Position numbers and translations under genes: made by a program. 64,000 bases of DNA from Abyssibacter profundi (GTDB lineage: Bacteria > Pseudomonadota > Gammaproteobacteria > Nevskiales > OUC007), in the NCBI RefSeq assembly GCF_003151135.1, contig NZ_QEQK01000002.1, positions 235,759-299,758 of the forward strand, written 5' to 3'. Shown here one piece after another: positions 26,845 through 35,904 of the stretch. The notes beneath the pieces were generated by a model that was not told the DNA's origin, ran no database searches, and was given only the letters and a program-made list of their open reading frames with translations. The number at the start of each line of letters is the position of its first letter. Positions within the stretch are counted from its first letter, which is position 1.

Positions 26845-28017
26845 GTGAACGGCGACAAGCTGAAGATAGAGGAGCTGGAGCAACAGCGGGCCCGTGGCCA
26901 TTATCGGCTCGTGTTCCATCCGCGTCTGGAAGCCGCCTTTCGTGCGTATTACCTCCGTTTCATGCGGCGTCACGTACTCAGCGCGCAGGTGGCTGCCGTC
27001 GTGCTCAGCCTGATCGCGGTTGGAGTCGAGCTGCTGATTGTCCGTCCGCCGCAGGCCGCACAAGCCGCTTTCATCGTGATTTTTCTGTTCGCGGTGCCCA
27101 CCGGGGTCGTGCTGAGCCTGGTCTACTTACGCGCAGCGCCGCAGGCACGATGGCTCCACTGGGTGAGCGCAATGGTGGTCGCCGGCTCGCTGGGCTGCGC
27201 GTTTTACCTCGAAGCCTTATACCGCGCCCAGGGGCTGCATTACGGTTATCAGACCATCACGTTCGTACTCATCTTCAATTTTCTATTGCTGGGCTTGCGG
27301 TACTACCAGGCGCAGGCCTTGGCGCTCTCCGGTCTTGCGGCACTGACGATCATGCATCTTCGGATTGGCACTCCGGTACCTGAGCTTGCCCATGCGGTCT
27401 ACAACTACCTCGCGGTCGCCACGTTGGCCAGTACGGCGGGTTACCTGCAGGAGTACATCGTTCGGACCAATTTTCTGGATCGCGGAATCCGTCGCCATCA
27501 GGCGCTGCACGATCGTCTGACCGGCCTGCTCAACCGTCATGGACTGGATGTTCACGCCGAACGCAGCTGGCGAAACGCCAGTCGTGAGCAAATACCCGTT
27601 GCGGTCGCGGTGTTTGATATCGACTGGTTCAAGCATTACAACGACGAGCTGGGTCATCCTGCGGGCGACGCCTGCCTGGCCCGTGTGGCGGGCGCGCTGC
27701 TGCGTCATGTGCGACGCCCCTTGGACTGCGCCGCCCGACTGGGTGGCGAAGAGTTTGCGGTGGTCTGGTACGACGTGGATGAGACGGCCGCGCAGCGCCT
27801 GGCAGAGCGGTTTCGCCAGGCCGTGGAGGCCTTACGCATCGCGCATCCTGCCCATGTCTCCGAGTGGGTGACACTAAGCGGTGGCGTCGCGGTGGTCAGA
27901 CCAGGTGAAGGGACGAGTCTGAGTTCGGCGATTCTGGCTGCAGATACGGCGCTCTACGCCGCCAAGCGAAACGGGCGTAATCGTGTGATGCTGTTCAGCG
28001 AAGAAGCCGGAATGTAA
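26845..28017 (+). CDS. Membrane-bound diguanylate cyclase
   Basis: Makes cyclic di-GMP from two GTP. The 390 residues start at GTG with a short basic cytoplasmic segment, five or six membrane helices between residues about 45 and 205, then a GGDEF domain. The active site reads GGEEF and an RxxD inhibitory site (RPLD) stands exactly five residues before it, as in product-inhibited cyclases. The helical part resembles uncharacterised sensor modules with no ligand-binding motif that I recognise. It stands alone between opgG and a convergent TetR gene. Confidence 0.88.
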   Translation: MNGDKLKIEELEQQRARGHYRLVFHPRLEAAFRAYYLRFMRRHVLSAQVAAVVLSLIAVGVELLIVRPPQAAQAAFIVIFLFAVPTGVVLSLVYLRAAPQARWLHWVSAMVVAGSLGCAFYLEALYRAQGLHYGYQTITFVLIFNFLLLGLRYYQAQALALSGLAALTIMHLRIGTPVPELAHAVYNYLAVATLASTAGYLQEYIVRTNFLDRGIRRHQALHDRLTGLLNRHGLDVHAERSWRNASREQIPVAVAVFDIDWFKHYNDELGHPAGDACLARVAGALLRHVRRPLDCAARLGGEEFAVVWYDVDETAAQRLAERFRQAVEALRIAHPAHVSEWVTLSGGVAVVRPGEGTSLSSAILAADTALYAAKRNGRNRVMLFSEEAGM

Positions 28018-28020
28018 ACC

Positions 28021-28647
28021 CTAACGCCCGGCAGCCCCGGTCTGGCGAAGTTGTTCGGGGTTGGCCACGGCCATGGCTTGAGCGCCAAAAATGATCATGC
28101 GAACCATCGTGACCATTTGGTCGGCAATGGCTTCACGTTCCTGGGGTGAGGCATCGATCGCGGTGCCGCCCAGTGCAAATACCAGACGGGTGATGGCCTT
28201 GGCAGCCAATTCGGGGGCATGGACGCGCTGTCCGCGTTGGTCGGCCAGCCGGACCAGGTCGGTGCACAGCTCGTCTTCGAAGTACTGCAACTCGCGTTCG
28301 ACGGCCTGCTTGAATGCATCGGAGCCGACGGTTCCCTCGCAGAGCAGGACATGCAACAACTTCGCGTCCGAGGCCAACTGCGCCATGAAGACCATGACCG
28401 ACGGGCGGGTGACTTCCTGGGTGGAGGAAACCTGCAGGCGGGCATCACGGATGATCTGGCGCAGGCTCTGACCCGCCATGTCGATCAGTGCGACGGCAAG
28501 CTCGTCGACATCGCGAAAATGCCGATAAAAACTGTTCGGGGCGATGCCGGCCTCACGCGTGACCTCGCGCAGGCTAAGAGTCGAAACACTGCGATGTGGC
28601 CCGATCAAGCGAAGTGCAGCGTCAATAATGTCCTGTCGGGTAATCAC
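28021..28647 (-). CDS. TetR-family regulator resembling FabR
   Basis: A 208-residue repressor. The DNA-binding part (LSLREVTREAGIAPNSFYRHFRDVDELAVALIDMAGQ) is very close to E. coli FabR, which represses unsaturated fatty-acid genes in response to acyl-CoA/ACP saturation, and the C-terminal helical domain also fits. It starts at GTG 28647. A FabR-type role in setting the saturated to unsaturated lipid balance is likely but the targets are not visible; a desaturase gene is about 17 kb away. It converges on the diguanylate cyclase gene and diverges from the flavoprotein gene. Confidence 0.82.
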   Translation of the reverse strand: MITRQDIIDAALRLIGPHRSVSTLSLREVTREAGIAPNSFYRHFRDVDELAVALIDMAGQSLRQIIRDARLQVSSTQEVTRPSVMVFMAQLASDAKLLHVLLCEGTVGSDAFKQAVERELQYFEDELCTDLVRLADQRGQRVHAPELAAKAITRLVFALGGTAIDASPQEREAIADQMVTMVRMIIFGAQAMAVANPEQLRQTGAAGR

Positions 28648-28809
28648 GATGGGCGTGCGACCGAGTCGATACGGGGCGCCGATTGTACAGCGGTGCCGGC
28701 AGGTGGCAGCACCAAGCGCCTCGGCGACTGCGGCGCGCCGCCTGGGGTGAGATACTAGCGACCTCCGTCCCGGCTATCGGGGCTTCGCCTCCACAGGGCC
28801 AGACCGAGC

Positions 28810-30030
28810 ATGTCCCCAACCGCCGAACACTTTGACGTCATCGTGATTGGCGGTGGGGCGGCCGGCTTGTTCTGCGCGATCACCGCCGGGGAACGTGGAC
28901 GACGCGTGCTGGTCATCGAGCATGCCAACCGGGTCGGCAAAAAGATTCTTATGTCCGGCGGCGGGCGGTGCAATTTCACGCACCTGGAGGCCACCCCCGC
29001 ACAGTATCTTTCGGCGAATCCGCATTTCTGCAAGTCGGCGCTCGCCCGATTCACGCCGTGGCATTTTCTCGAACGCGTGAACCGTCATGACATTGCCTGG
29101 CATGAAAAGACGCCGGGACAACTGTTCTGCAATCACTCGTCGAAGGATATTGTGGCCATGCTGCTAGCAGATGCCGCAGCGGCTGGCGTTACGATTCGGA
29201 CGGGCTGTTCCGTTGTGCAGGTGGAGCACGCCGACCCGATTCGCGTGGCCACCGGGCAGGGCCTGGTCACCGCAAATCGGCTTGTCGTGGCCACAGGCGG
29301 GTTGTCGATCCCCAAGATGGGCGCCAGCGACTTTGGATATCGATTGGCTGCGCAATGGGGCCTGCCGTTGCAACCACGCCGGGCCGGGCTGGTGCCGTTT
29401 ACGCTGCATCCACCCGTGCTGGCGCAATGGTCACCGCTCGCGGGAACCTCTGCCGAGGTTGAGGCTGTGATCCAGGCCGGTGATCAGAACATCGGGCCTG
29501 CATTCCGCAATCACATGCTGGTCACGCATCGCGGCCTCAGTGGGCCGGCCTTATTGCAGGTGTCCTCCTTCTGGCAGGACGGCGCGGAGCTGGTGATCAA
29601 CTGGATGCCCGGCGCCGCAATCCTCGAATGGCTGGAGCAGGCCCGAGCGCAGACGCCGCGGCGAAAGTTGAAGACGCTCATCGCCGACCGGCTGCCGCTA
29701 CGCTTGGCGGAGCGATTGGAGCAGGTGCTCGCTGATGCCGCGGTGCCTATGGATGGAACCATCGCAGATCTCAGCCGACAACAGATGGGGCAGGTGGAGC
29801 AGCTGCTTGGCAGCATGCGCTTTCAACCCTCCGGAACCGAAGGGTATCGCACGGCAGAGGTCACGCTGGGTGGGGTGGATACCACGGCCTTGTCGTCCAA
29901 AACCCTGGAGGCGCGGAGCGTGCCGGGTGTGCATTTCATCGGAGAGGTTGTCGATGTGACCGGCTGGCTGGGTGGCTACAATTTCCAGTGGGCCTGGGCG
30001 TCCGGGTGGGCCGCCGGCCAGGCGGTTTGA
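28810..30030 (+). CDS. NAD(P)/FAD-dependent oxidoreductase, BaiN/HI0933 family
   Basis: A 406-residue flavoprotein with the dinucleotide fold motif VIVIGGGAAGLFCAI, the family signature KKILMSGGGRCNFTH, and the conserved TGGLSIPKMGASDFGYRLA and GEVVDVTGWLGGYNFQWAWASG stretches. Homologues include YhiN and HI0933 of uncertain role, and BaiN, reported to reduce bile-acid intermediates. It is divergent from the FabR-like gene; no clear pathway partner is adjacent. Confidence 0.88.
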   Translation: MSPTAEHFDVIVIGGGAAGLFCAITAGERGRRVLVIEHANRVGKKILMSGGGRCNFTHLEATPAQYLSANPHFCKSALARFTPWHFLERVNRHDIAWHEKTPGQLFCNHSSKDIVAMLLADAAAAGVTIRTGCSVVQVEHADPIRVATGQGLVTANRLVVATGGLSIPKMGASDFGYRLAAQWGLPLQPRRAGLVPFTLHPPVLAQWSPLAGTSAEVEAVIQAGDQNIGPAFRNHMLVTHRGLSGPALLQVSSFWQDGAELVINWMPGAAILEWLEQARAQTPRRKLKTLIADRLPLRLAERLEQVLADAAVPMDGTIADLSRQQMGQVEQLLGSMRFQPSGTEGYRTAEVTLGGVDTTALSSKTLEARSVPGVHFIGEVVDVTGWLGGYNFQWAWASGWAAGQAV

Positions 30031-30071
30031 TCGCGCCTGGCCGACGGGGCTGGATGCAAGGATGGCTGGGT

Positions 30072-32327
30072 CTAGTCGTCGCAGCCGGCCAGCGTGACAT
30101 CGATTGGCCCGTCGCTGTCGATGCTCAGCTCCGCATCGCAACTGATTCGGGCCCGTTCCGGGTGAATCGTGACCGTTGCAATGTTGGTCGCGGACAACAC
30201 AATCCGGTCTGCCGCAGGGATGCTCTCCGGATCGGCCCATACCAGTTGGCGGCGTAGATACGGTGCCGGGTCATGGTGGCCACCGGTCAGCACGCCCGCC
30301 TCAGGGGCCAGCGATTCCGGGACGGCATCGGCGAGGCCAAAACCTTCCGATACGACATCGATGGTGCCGGTCTCCAACTGGGGGTCGCGTAACGTCAGTT
30401 CCGATAGCCAGTAGGCGCGATCTGCGATGACATCGACCCGGGGCTCGTCCTCGCCGGGCGCCAGGACATAGGTGATGTGGTGGGGGTCGCGCAGCACCTG
30501 CGCATCGCCGACCGCATCAGCCATTGGCTGGTAGTAGTCGTAGGTGGATGGCGTGAGATGGTCCCAGGTCTGGAACAGGTAGGCATCGTAGCGGTAGCCC
30601 AGCTCATCCAATGCCGTGACCGCGGCCTCGGTGGTGGTGACCGGCTGCAATTCATCCAGCAACGCGGCCCACATGGTCGTCGGCACATTGCGCAAGGACG
30701 CGAGACGCGGTTCGGCATCGCCAGCTCCGGCAACCACCGGGTACAAATAGCCGAAGAGATCCGGATAACGAGGCGCCAGTCGATAGGTGCCGATCCCGCC
30801 CATGGAGATCCCACCCATGGCCACCTGGTCGGGGTTGAGGCGGTAATGCCTGGCCACGTCGGCCCAGACCTCGAAGGTGTCTGCCTCGGCCACGTCGAAA
30901 TAAAACCCGTCGGGTCCACGGCCGGCCGGCGTGACCACCAAGTGGCCGAGGCCGCGCTCGCCAAACTGGCTGGCATGCCGGGTATCGAGGTATTGATTGT
31001 AGTTCGCGGAGAGGGCGTGGAGCATCAGCGTCAGCCCGAAACCGGCATCGGGTTCGGGTCGCTCCGGAACATACAGGGTGTAGGGCTGTAACTGCCCAAC
31101 CATCACGCCATCGCAGGGCCTGGCTGCGCTCACACCGCCGCAGGCGCGTTCGTAATCTGCGCCCTGGCCGAATGTGTACCGGCTTGCGAAGATGCGGTTC
31201 ATGGGACCGGTGGTCGGCACCTGGGTTTCGTCCCGGTCTCCCCGACGCAGTTTGGCGAAATCGACCCGCGTGTGCAGCGGGCTGACATCACCGGTGGCCA
31301 GCGTGTCGGCCTGGAGCTTCTCGCGCCAGAAACGAGCCTGGATTCTTGCGGTCGCAGCCGCATCGGCAATGGTACGACCCTCGCCCGGTGCAAAGGCCGG
31401 CATCGGCTCATCAAATCGAAAACCCATATTGAACAGGGCAGCGCCCAGCGGGCTGGCGCCGCCCGGTGTCGACGCATCGGCGACCGCCGCCGGTTGGAGA
31501 TACTGCTCGTTCTCGGCATCCCAGAGCCCGACCCCAACGGCCATGCGGACCTCCGCGTCACCCGGCTGCCAGCTGGCTTCGTCCACCCTGACTTCAAGCT
31601 GGCGGCGCTCCATATCAATGCGCAGCGTGGGTGCGGGGAGGATCGGCGTCCCTTCGGCCTGGTGTAGGTAGGCCTGCCCATTGGCCACGGTGACGAAGTA
31701 CTCGGCCGGGCTGCTGACACCGGCAGCGTAGGGCCAGGCGACGCTGGAGTCGCTTTCGCCCAGGGCGATGGTCGCGGCGACCAGGGTCGGGTCGATCAAG
31801 GTATTGAGCGTTAATCGAAACAGCGTGGCACCTGGAACCGGCTTGACGCGGAATTCGACGAGATCCGCTGCGTTGTTCGCATACGCCGGATCGGTCGGAT
31901 AGGTCAGCGATCCGGCCTTGGGCGAGAACAAATAGCTGGTCCCACCCTTGGGGTCATTCGGGTCGGGCAGGCCCAAGGCACCATGATCATCAAAGAGCCA
32001 ATCCTGGTAGATGTACTCACCACAGCGATAGGCGGCCGCGCCCGAGATCAGTATCGGCGGTGCCTGCCACTCGCCAGTGTTCTCCAGCTGAGGTGCCCGG
32101 GGTGGATCCATGTAGAGCACCGCGGGGCCAGGACGAGGTGTTACATCGACGGGGAGCGACTGGGGCCGATGATCCACGGCGGTTTCGCCCAGGCAGTCGA
32201 TCGCGTCGACAGTTGGGTTGCTGCCGACGGGACTGGCCGTGAAGTCGCTCTGGCCACAGGCGCTAAGCAGGGTGCCCAGTATCGCCAGTGGAATGAAGCC
32301 GTATCGGCTGCGAAGTGCTTGGGTCAT
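30072..32327 (-). CDS. Lipoprotein alpha/beta-hydrolase (polymer esterase-like)
   Basis: A 751-residue surface or periplasmic hydrolase. Residues 1-24 form a lipoprotein signal with lipobox LSAC. The first 380 residues are a beta-rich region of unknown type; the hydrolase domain starts near residue 400 (YTLYVPERPEPDAGFGLTLMLHALSAN) and carries the nucleophile GISMGG (Ser508). This resembles the esterase domain of polyhydroxyalkanoate depolymerases and feruloyl esterases, but the substrate cannot be named. It follows a TetR gene and a second lipoprotein hydrolase on the same strand. Confidence 0.82.
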   Translation of the reverse strand: MTQALRSRYGFIPLAILGTLLSACGQSDFTASPVGSNPTVDAIDCLGETAVDHRPQSLPVDVTPRPGPAVLYMDPPRAPQLENTGEWQAPPILISGAAAYRCGEYIYQDWLFDDHGALGLPDPNDPKGGTSYLFSPKAGSLTYPTDPAYANNAADLVEFRVKPVPGATLFRLTLNTLIDPTLVAATIALGESDSSVAWPYAAGVSSPAEYFVTVANGQAYLHQAEGTPILPAPTLRIDMERRQLEVRVDEASWQPGDAEVRMAVGVGLWDAENEQYLQPAAVADASTPGGASPLGAALFNMGFRFDEPMPAFAPGEGRTIADAAATARIQARFWREKLQADTLATGDVSPLHTRVDFAKLRRGDRDETQVPTTGPMNRIFASRYTFGQGADYERACGGVSAARPCDGVMVGQLQPYTLYVPERPEPDAGFGLTLMLHALSANYNQYLDTRHASQFGERGLGHLVVTPAGRGPDGFYFDVAEADTFEVWADVARHYRLNPDQVAMGGISMGGIGTYRLAPRYPDLFGYLYPVVAGAGDAEPRLASLRNVPTTMWAALLDELQPVTTTEAAVTALDELGYRYDAYLFQTWDHLTPSTYDYYQPMADAVGDAQVLRDPHHITYVLAPGEDEPRVDVIADRAYWLSELTLRDPQLETGTIDVVSEGFGLADAVPESLAPEAGVLTGGHHDPAPYLRRQLVWADPESIPAADRIVLSATNIATVTIHPERARISCDAELSIDSDGPIDVTLAGCDD

Positions 32328-32387
32328 GTGGTCTCCTTGAGGCTGTTCATGCAGTCAATCGTTCTATTCGTCTCGTACCTGCCGTGT

Positions 32388-33035
32388 TCAGGCGCCCTGC
32401 AGGCCAGCAACCAGGTACTGGTAAAAATGTCTGCGCAGCGCATCGGCCTGGTCGGGATGGGCCAGGGCGAGCGCGCCAAAGGGCGAACGGCGTAGATAAC
32501 TCCGGTCCGACAGGCCGTGATACACATTGGCCATGGTCATCAGCAGCCGCAGTTGCAAAATCTCAGTATCAGTCGCTGGCCATGGGTGGCGCCGGAGCAA
32601 GGATTCGGCACGCTGTAGCGGCATGGCATGCAACTCGGCCGATAACTGCTGCCCGTCTTGACCGAGGTCCCAGACCAGCCGCGCGAGAAACCGGACGGCG
32701 CTGGGACCATAGGTCTTGCTGGCGTAGAGTTCCATCACCGGGTCGTAGAGCGCCTCAACCACGGCCATTGCCTCAGGTGCCGTCTCGCGGGCCAGTGCAT
32801 CAAAGCGCTGTGACCAGCGAGGTTGCAACCATTCCCCCAACTGCTCGACGATGCCGGCGACCAGACCGCTGCGGCCGCCGAAGTGGTAATGCAGTGCCGA
32901 GCTATTCTGCGCACCGACCGCTTGGACAACGCGACGCAGTGCCACCGCGTTGAGGCCTTCATCGGCAAATAGGCGCATGGCTTCCAGCAGCAGCCGTTGG
33001 CGTGTTGAGCCCGCGTTGCTGCGTTCAGCGGTCAT
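32388..33035 (-). CDS. TetR-family transcriptional regulator
   Basis: A 215-residue regulator with an N-terminal helix-turn-helix (LLLEAMRLFADEGLNAVALRRVVQAVG) and a helical ligand domain of the C-terminal TetR_C type (LARLVWDL, LRLLMTMANVYHGLSD). The start at 33035 overlaps the stop of the upstream hydrolase gene by 11 bases, implying coupling; the frame is open to 33083 but that part is not family-like. It lies between two lipoprotein hydrolases and is the obvious candidate to control them. Confidence 0.85.
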   Translation of the reverse strand: MTAERSNAGSTRQRLLLEAMRLFADEGLNAVALRRVVQAVGAQNSSALHYHFGGRSGLVAGIVEQLGEWLQPRWSQRFDALARETAPEAMAVVEALYDPVMELYASKTYGPSAVRFLARLVWDLGQDGQQLSAELHAMPLQRAESLLRRHPWPATDTEILQLRLLMTMANVYHGLSDRSYLRRSPFGALALAHPDQADALRRHFYQYLVAGLQGA

Positions 33036-34479
33036 CCGGGCACTGGCGTAGCAGGTCACCGCAACGCGCCGGCTGGCCGTCACGCAGCGGAAAATCGCGG
33101 GAGGATCGGTAGTAAACGCTCAGCCGTTCACGCCAGTCATCATCGGCCAGCAGCCGGGCGTCGGCCGTTTCGTAACCGGGCTCTCCGGGTTGTTTCAGCC
33201 ACCGATCAAACCAGGCCAGCGTGTAATGCTGAGCCAAGGGATTGCCCCAACCTTGCTCATCGTCGCCACCCTGCCAGGCGGTCGCCGGGAAACCAGGCAG
33301 CAGCGACCACTCGTAATGTGTCCCACCCCGGATATTGACCTGCATGCTGGGCACACCTGCCGCCTGCCATTGCAGGAATCCCTGGCGTTTTTCGTCCAGG
33401 TCGGGCGGTTCGCTCAGTGGCGCTGGTGCAAGAAAGTAGTCGCCAGCCTGCCCCATGGCGGGGACACGCGGCACGACATCGACACCGTCCAGTGAGGTTG
33501 AAAGACTTAAATTGTCCCAGGCCACCACGGCATCGATCGGATTATCGGCCTGAGAGGTCCCGGGCCAAGGCTGTTCACCCTGGACGACGCTCACGCCCGT
33601 CGCACCCAGCGAGTGACCGGCCACACCCAAGCGATCGCGATCGAAACGGTCGTGGATCGGGTTGAATGGAGTGGTGACGGCTTCACCCGCATCACCTTCA
33701 TAGCCGGGTGATCCGGGCAGGTTGTGCGGATACGGGGCATCGGGCGTGGAATAGAAGAAGTCGATGGCGTCGATCAGATTGCGACGGAACACCACGCTGT
33801 TGATGTTGCTGCCGCGCTGGCCATCCGGCGTCTGCGAATCGGAGCGACCCTGACCGCGAGGGTCGAAGGTCATCACGAGGTAACCATTTCGAACCAGTTG
33901 TTGGGCCGCCCACCAGTACAGTGTTTCGGGGGCCTGCACCGACCCGTTGATGATCACCACAGCGGGGAGCTGTTCACCGGCGGTCGCATCTCGGGGTGCC
34001 CAGACGCGGCCGCTGAGGCGGGCGCCTTCCGAGTCATAAAAATTGACCGGAGTGACCTCGCCAATTTCATCATAGAACGGGTCGGTTCCGGGGTAGCGAA
34101 AGGGGTCGCCCGTACACGGCCCCGCCCAGGATGCACAGGCATTTTCTCCGGAGCTCCAATGCGGATCTTCGGCGCTACGCGCCGAGTATTCCAGACGATT
34201 GGCCGTGCTCTGTGTATTCCAGACCACCTGAAAATTGGGATCGCTCGCCTGCATCTCGGGCGCTTCGGTCGTGCGTGCGTAGTTCTCCGATTCGCGGGCA
34301 AACCAGGCCGGTTCGGGGTAGCAGGGTTCGTCGAACCGTTCGCAAAACGGGGTGTCATCGGGAACAGCTGCGGTGTCATCGCGTTCGGATTCCGATCCAG
34401 CATCCGAACCACAGGCTGATACCAACAGGGCAGCACTGGCCATTACGACCAATCGGGCCGCGGGTCTCCATCCGCACAT
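33025..34479 (-). CDS. Lipoprotein alpha/beta-hydrolase
   Basis: A 484-residue exported hydrolase. The signal peptide ends in lipobox VSAC; the start at 34479 has GAGA close upstream, and the frame is open to 34596. The mature protein has a Cys/Pro-rich N-terminal stretch (FCERFDEPCYPEP), then an alpha/beta-hydrolase fold with VIINGSVQ, FDPRGQGRSD, the nucleophile elbow GHSLGA, and a probable catalytic His in GGTHYEW. The family is close to dienelactone hydrolase or CocE-like enzymes; the substrate is unknown. It overlaps the TetR gene downstream. Confidence 0.82.
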   Translation of the reverse strand: MCGWRPAARLVVMASAALLVSACGSDAGSESERDDTAAVPDDTPFCERFDEPCYPEPAWFARESENYARTTEAPEMQASDPNFQVVWNTQSTANRLEYSARSAEDPHWSSGENACASWAGPCTGDPFRYPGTDPFYDEIGEVTPVNFYDSEGARLSGRVWAPRDATAGEQLPAVVIINGSVQAPETLYWWAAQQLVRNGYLVMTFDPRGQGRSDSQTPDGQRGSNINSVVFRRNLIDAIDFFYSTPDAPYPHNLPGSPGYEGDAGEAVTTPFNPIHDRFDRDRLGVAGHSLGATGVSVVQGEQPWPGTSQADNPIDAVVAWDNLSLSTSLDGVDVVPRVPAMGQAGDYFLAPAPLSEPPDLDEKRQGFLQWQAAGVPSMQVNIRGGTHYEWSLLPGFPATAWQGGDDEQGWGNPLAQHYTLAWFDRWLKQPGEPGYETADARLLADDDWRERLSVYYRSSRDFPLRDGQPARCGDLLRQCPDDR

Positions 34480-34657
34480 ACGTCTCTCGCACTTGTTGTG
34501 TTGTCGTTGTTGTGGCGACGGTGGATTCGATGCCGCCGTGCCGTTTTCTCGCTGATGTCCGCAAGCCTGCGTCGATTCATTCAGCGGATTAATCAATGTG
34601 AATTAATTCCCGCGCGCGCGTCAAGTCTTTGTGAAGAAGGGCGCTGACGAGTGACCT

Positions 34658-34684
34658 AAAGGCGCCTGATCAGGGGGCGCCTTT
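34658..34684 (-). terminator. Hairpin downstream of the reductase gene
   Basis: AAAGGCGCC and GGCGCCTTT form a 9-bp perfect stem with a 9-base loop, 19 bases past the stop of the gene at 34703. The T-run on the minus strand is short (TTT). The rest of 34480-34702 (223 bases) holds only an AT-rich segment and a run of alternating CG. Confidence 0.6.
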
Positions 34685-34702
34685 GGGGGTGTGAATCGCG
34701 GC

Positions 34703-35758
34703 TTAGCGCGCGCGCAGGCGGCCCGATTGGATCATCTGCGCAAACATATCCTGCATGGAGGCTTCCAGCGGTCGGAACTCAAGGCCCAGCGACTGTACGG
34801 CCTTGCTGTTGTCAGCCTTGAATGCGTGGCCGACATTGCGGCTGACGAAGGTCCGTGACAGCCCTTGACTGGGACCGAGCAGCCAGAGCAGCCACTTAGG
34901 CAGGTGTCGACGCGGGAGGGGGTACTGGTCGTAGGTGGGCCGTAGGGCGTCCGCCATCTCCAGCAGGGTGGTATTCCAGGCGTTAACAATGTGTCGTCCT
35001 GATGCACCGGGCGTATAACCCGCTTTGACATGCGCCTGTGCAAGATCGCGGACATCGATCACACCCATGCCCAGGTCGGGTGCACCCGGTTTCATGCTGC
35101 CATCACCCAGCTGCTTGACGATGCTGAAGCTCTCAGACGTGGCATTGGGGTTGATCGGTGGGCCGATGACTAGCGACGGGTTCACCACGACCAGGTCCCA
35201 GCGATCCTGGCGCTCGGCCATGTCCCAGGCTGCGCGCTCAGCCCGTGCTTTGGAATACTGGTAGGGGTTGTGCGCAAGCGAAGAACTGGTATTCCAGTGC
35301 GCTTCGGTTAGCGTGCCGCCGGGCTTCTCTGCGCAATCAATATTGTCGCCATAGATGGCGGCGCAACTACTGGTCAGCACCACACGGCGCAGCGTCTCCG
35401 TCCGGTTTGCTGTGTCCAGGACATTCTGCGTGCCCTGCACAGCCGGATCGACCAACTCTGTTTGTGGATTCTTCACACGCATGGTGAAGGGCGATGCCGT
35501 GTGGAAGATCAGCTCGCAGCCCGCCGCTGCCTCATCGTAGGAGCCGGGGATCAACAGGTCAGCCGAGAAAAGCTTCAATGTGCCGGGCAGGGTCGCGCCA
35601 AGCTCGATGAGCGGCCCGACCTTCTCCTTGTTCTCAGGATCACGGACCGCTGCATGGACCGTTTTGCCATCGGCGAGCAAGGCGCGCGTAAGCCAACTGG
35701 CCACAAAGCCATTGGCGCCAGTCACCATGACGGGAGCGTCGGGGGAAATATCGGTCAT
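34703..35758 (-). CDS. NAD(P)-dependent reductase, dihydroflavonol/cinnamoyl reductase-like extended SDR
   Basis: A 351-residue extended short-chain dehydrogenase. It shows the nucleotide-binding VTGANGFVASWLTRALL, the HTASPF loop, the catalytic Ser region (LTSSCAAIYGD) and YQYSK, the active-site Tyr and Lys. The layout fits dihydroflavonol reductase, cinnamoyl-CoA reductase and yeast-type aldehyde reductases, which reduce carbonyls with NADPH. The start at 35758 has AAAGGA upstream. It lies downstream of a secreted hydrolase gene but is separated from it by a terminator. Confidence 0.85.
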   Translation of the reverse strand: MTDISPDAPVMVTGANGFVASWLTRALLADGKTVHAAVRDPENKEKVGPLIELGATLPGTLKLFSADLLIPGSYDEAAAGCELIFHTASPFTMRVKNPQTELVDPAVQGTQNVLDTANRTETLRRVVLTSSCAAIYGDNIDCAEKPGGTLTEAHWNTSSSLAHNPYQYSKARAERAAWDMAERQDRWDLVVVNPSLVIGPPINPNATSESFSIVKQLGDGSMKPGAPDLGMGVIDVRDLAQAHVKAGYTPGASGRHIVNAWNTTLLEMADALRPTYDQYPLPRRHLPKWLLWLLGPSQGLSRTFVSRNVGHAFKADNSKAVQSLGLEFRPLEASMQDMFAQMIQSGRLRAR

Positions 35759-35830
35759 GCGGGGGTGTCCTTTGGTAAGAGAAAAGTCGCGGCGGACGGA
35801 TCGAGGCGCGCGCGATCCGAACGGCGCCAA

Positions 35831-35866
35831 CAAAAACGGGCGAAAGAGTCAGCCTCTTCCGCCCGT
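35831..35866 (-). terminator. Intrinsic terminator of the secreted hydrolase gene
   Basis: On the minus strand ACGGGCGGAAGAG pairs imperfectly with CTCTTTCGCCCGT and is followed by TTTTTG. A second hairpin (GGTCGGG and CCCGACC, 35877-35896) precedes it. Confidence 0.8.
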
Positions 35867-35904
35867 AATACGCGCTGGTCGGGTTCAATCCCGACCGGGG
35901 CGGC

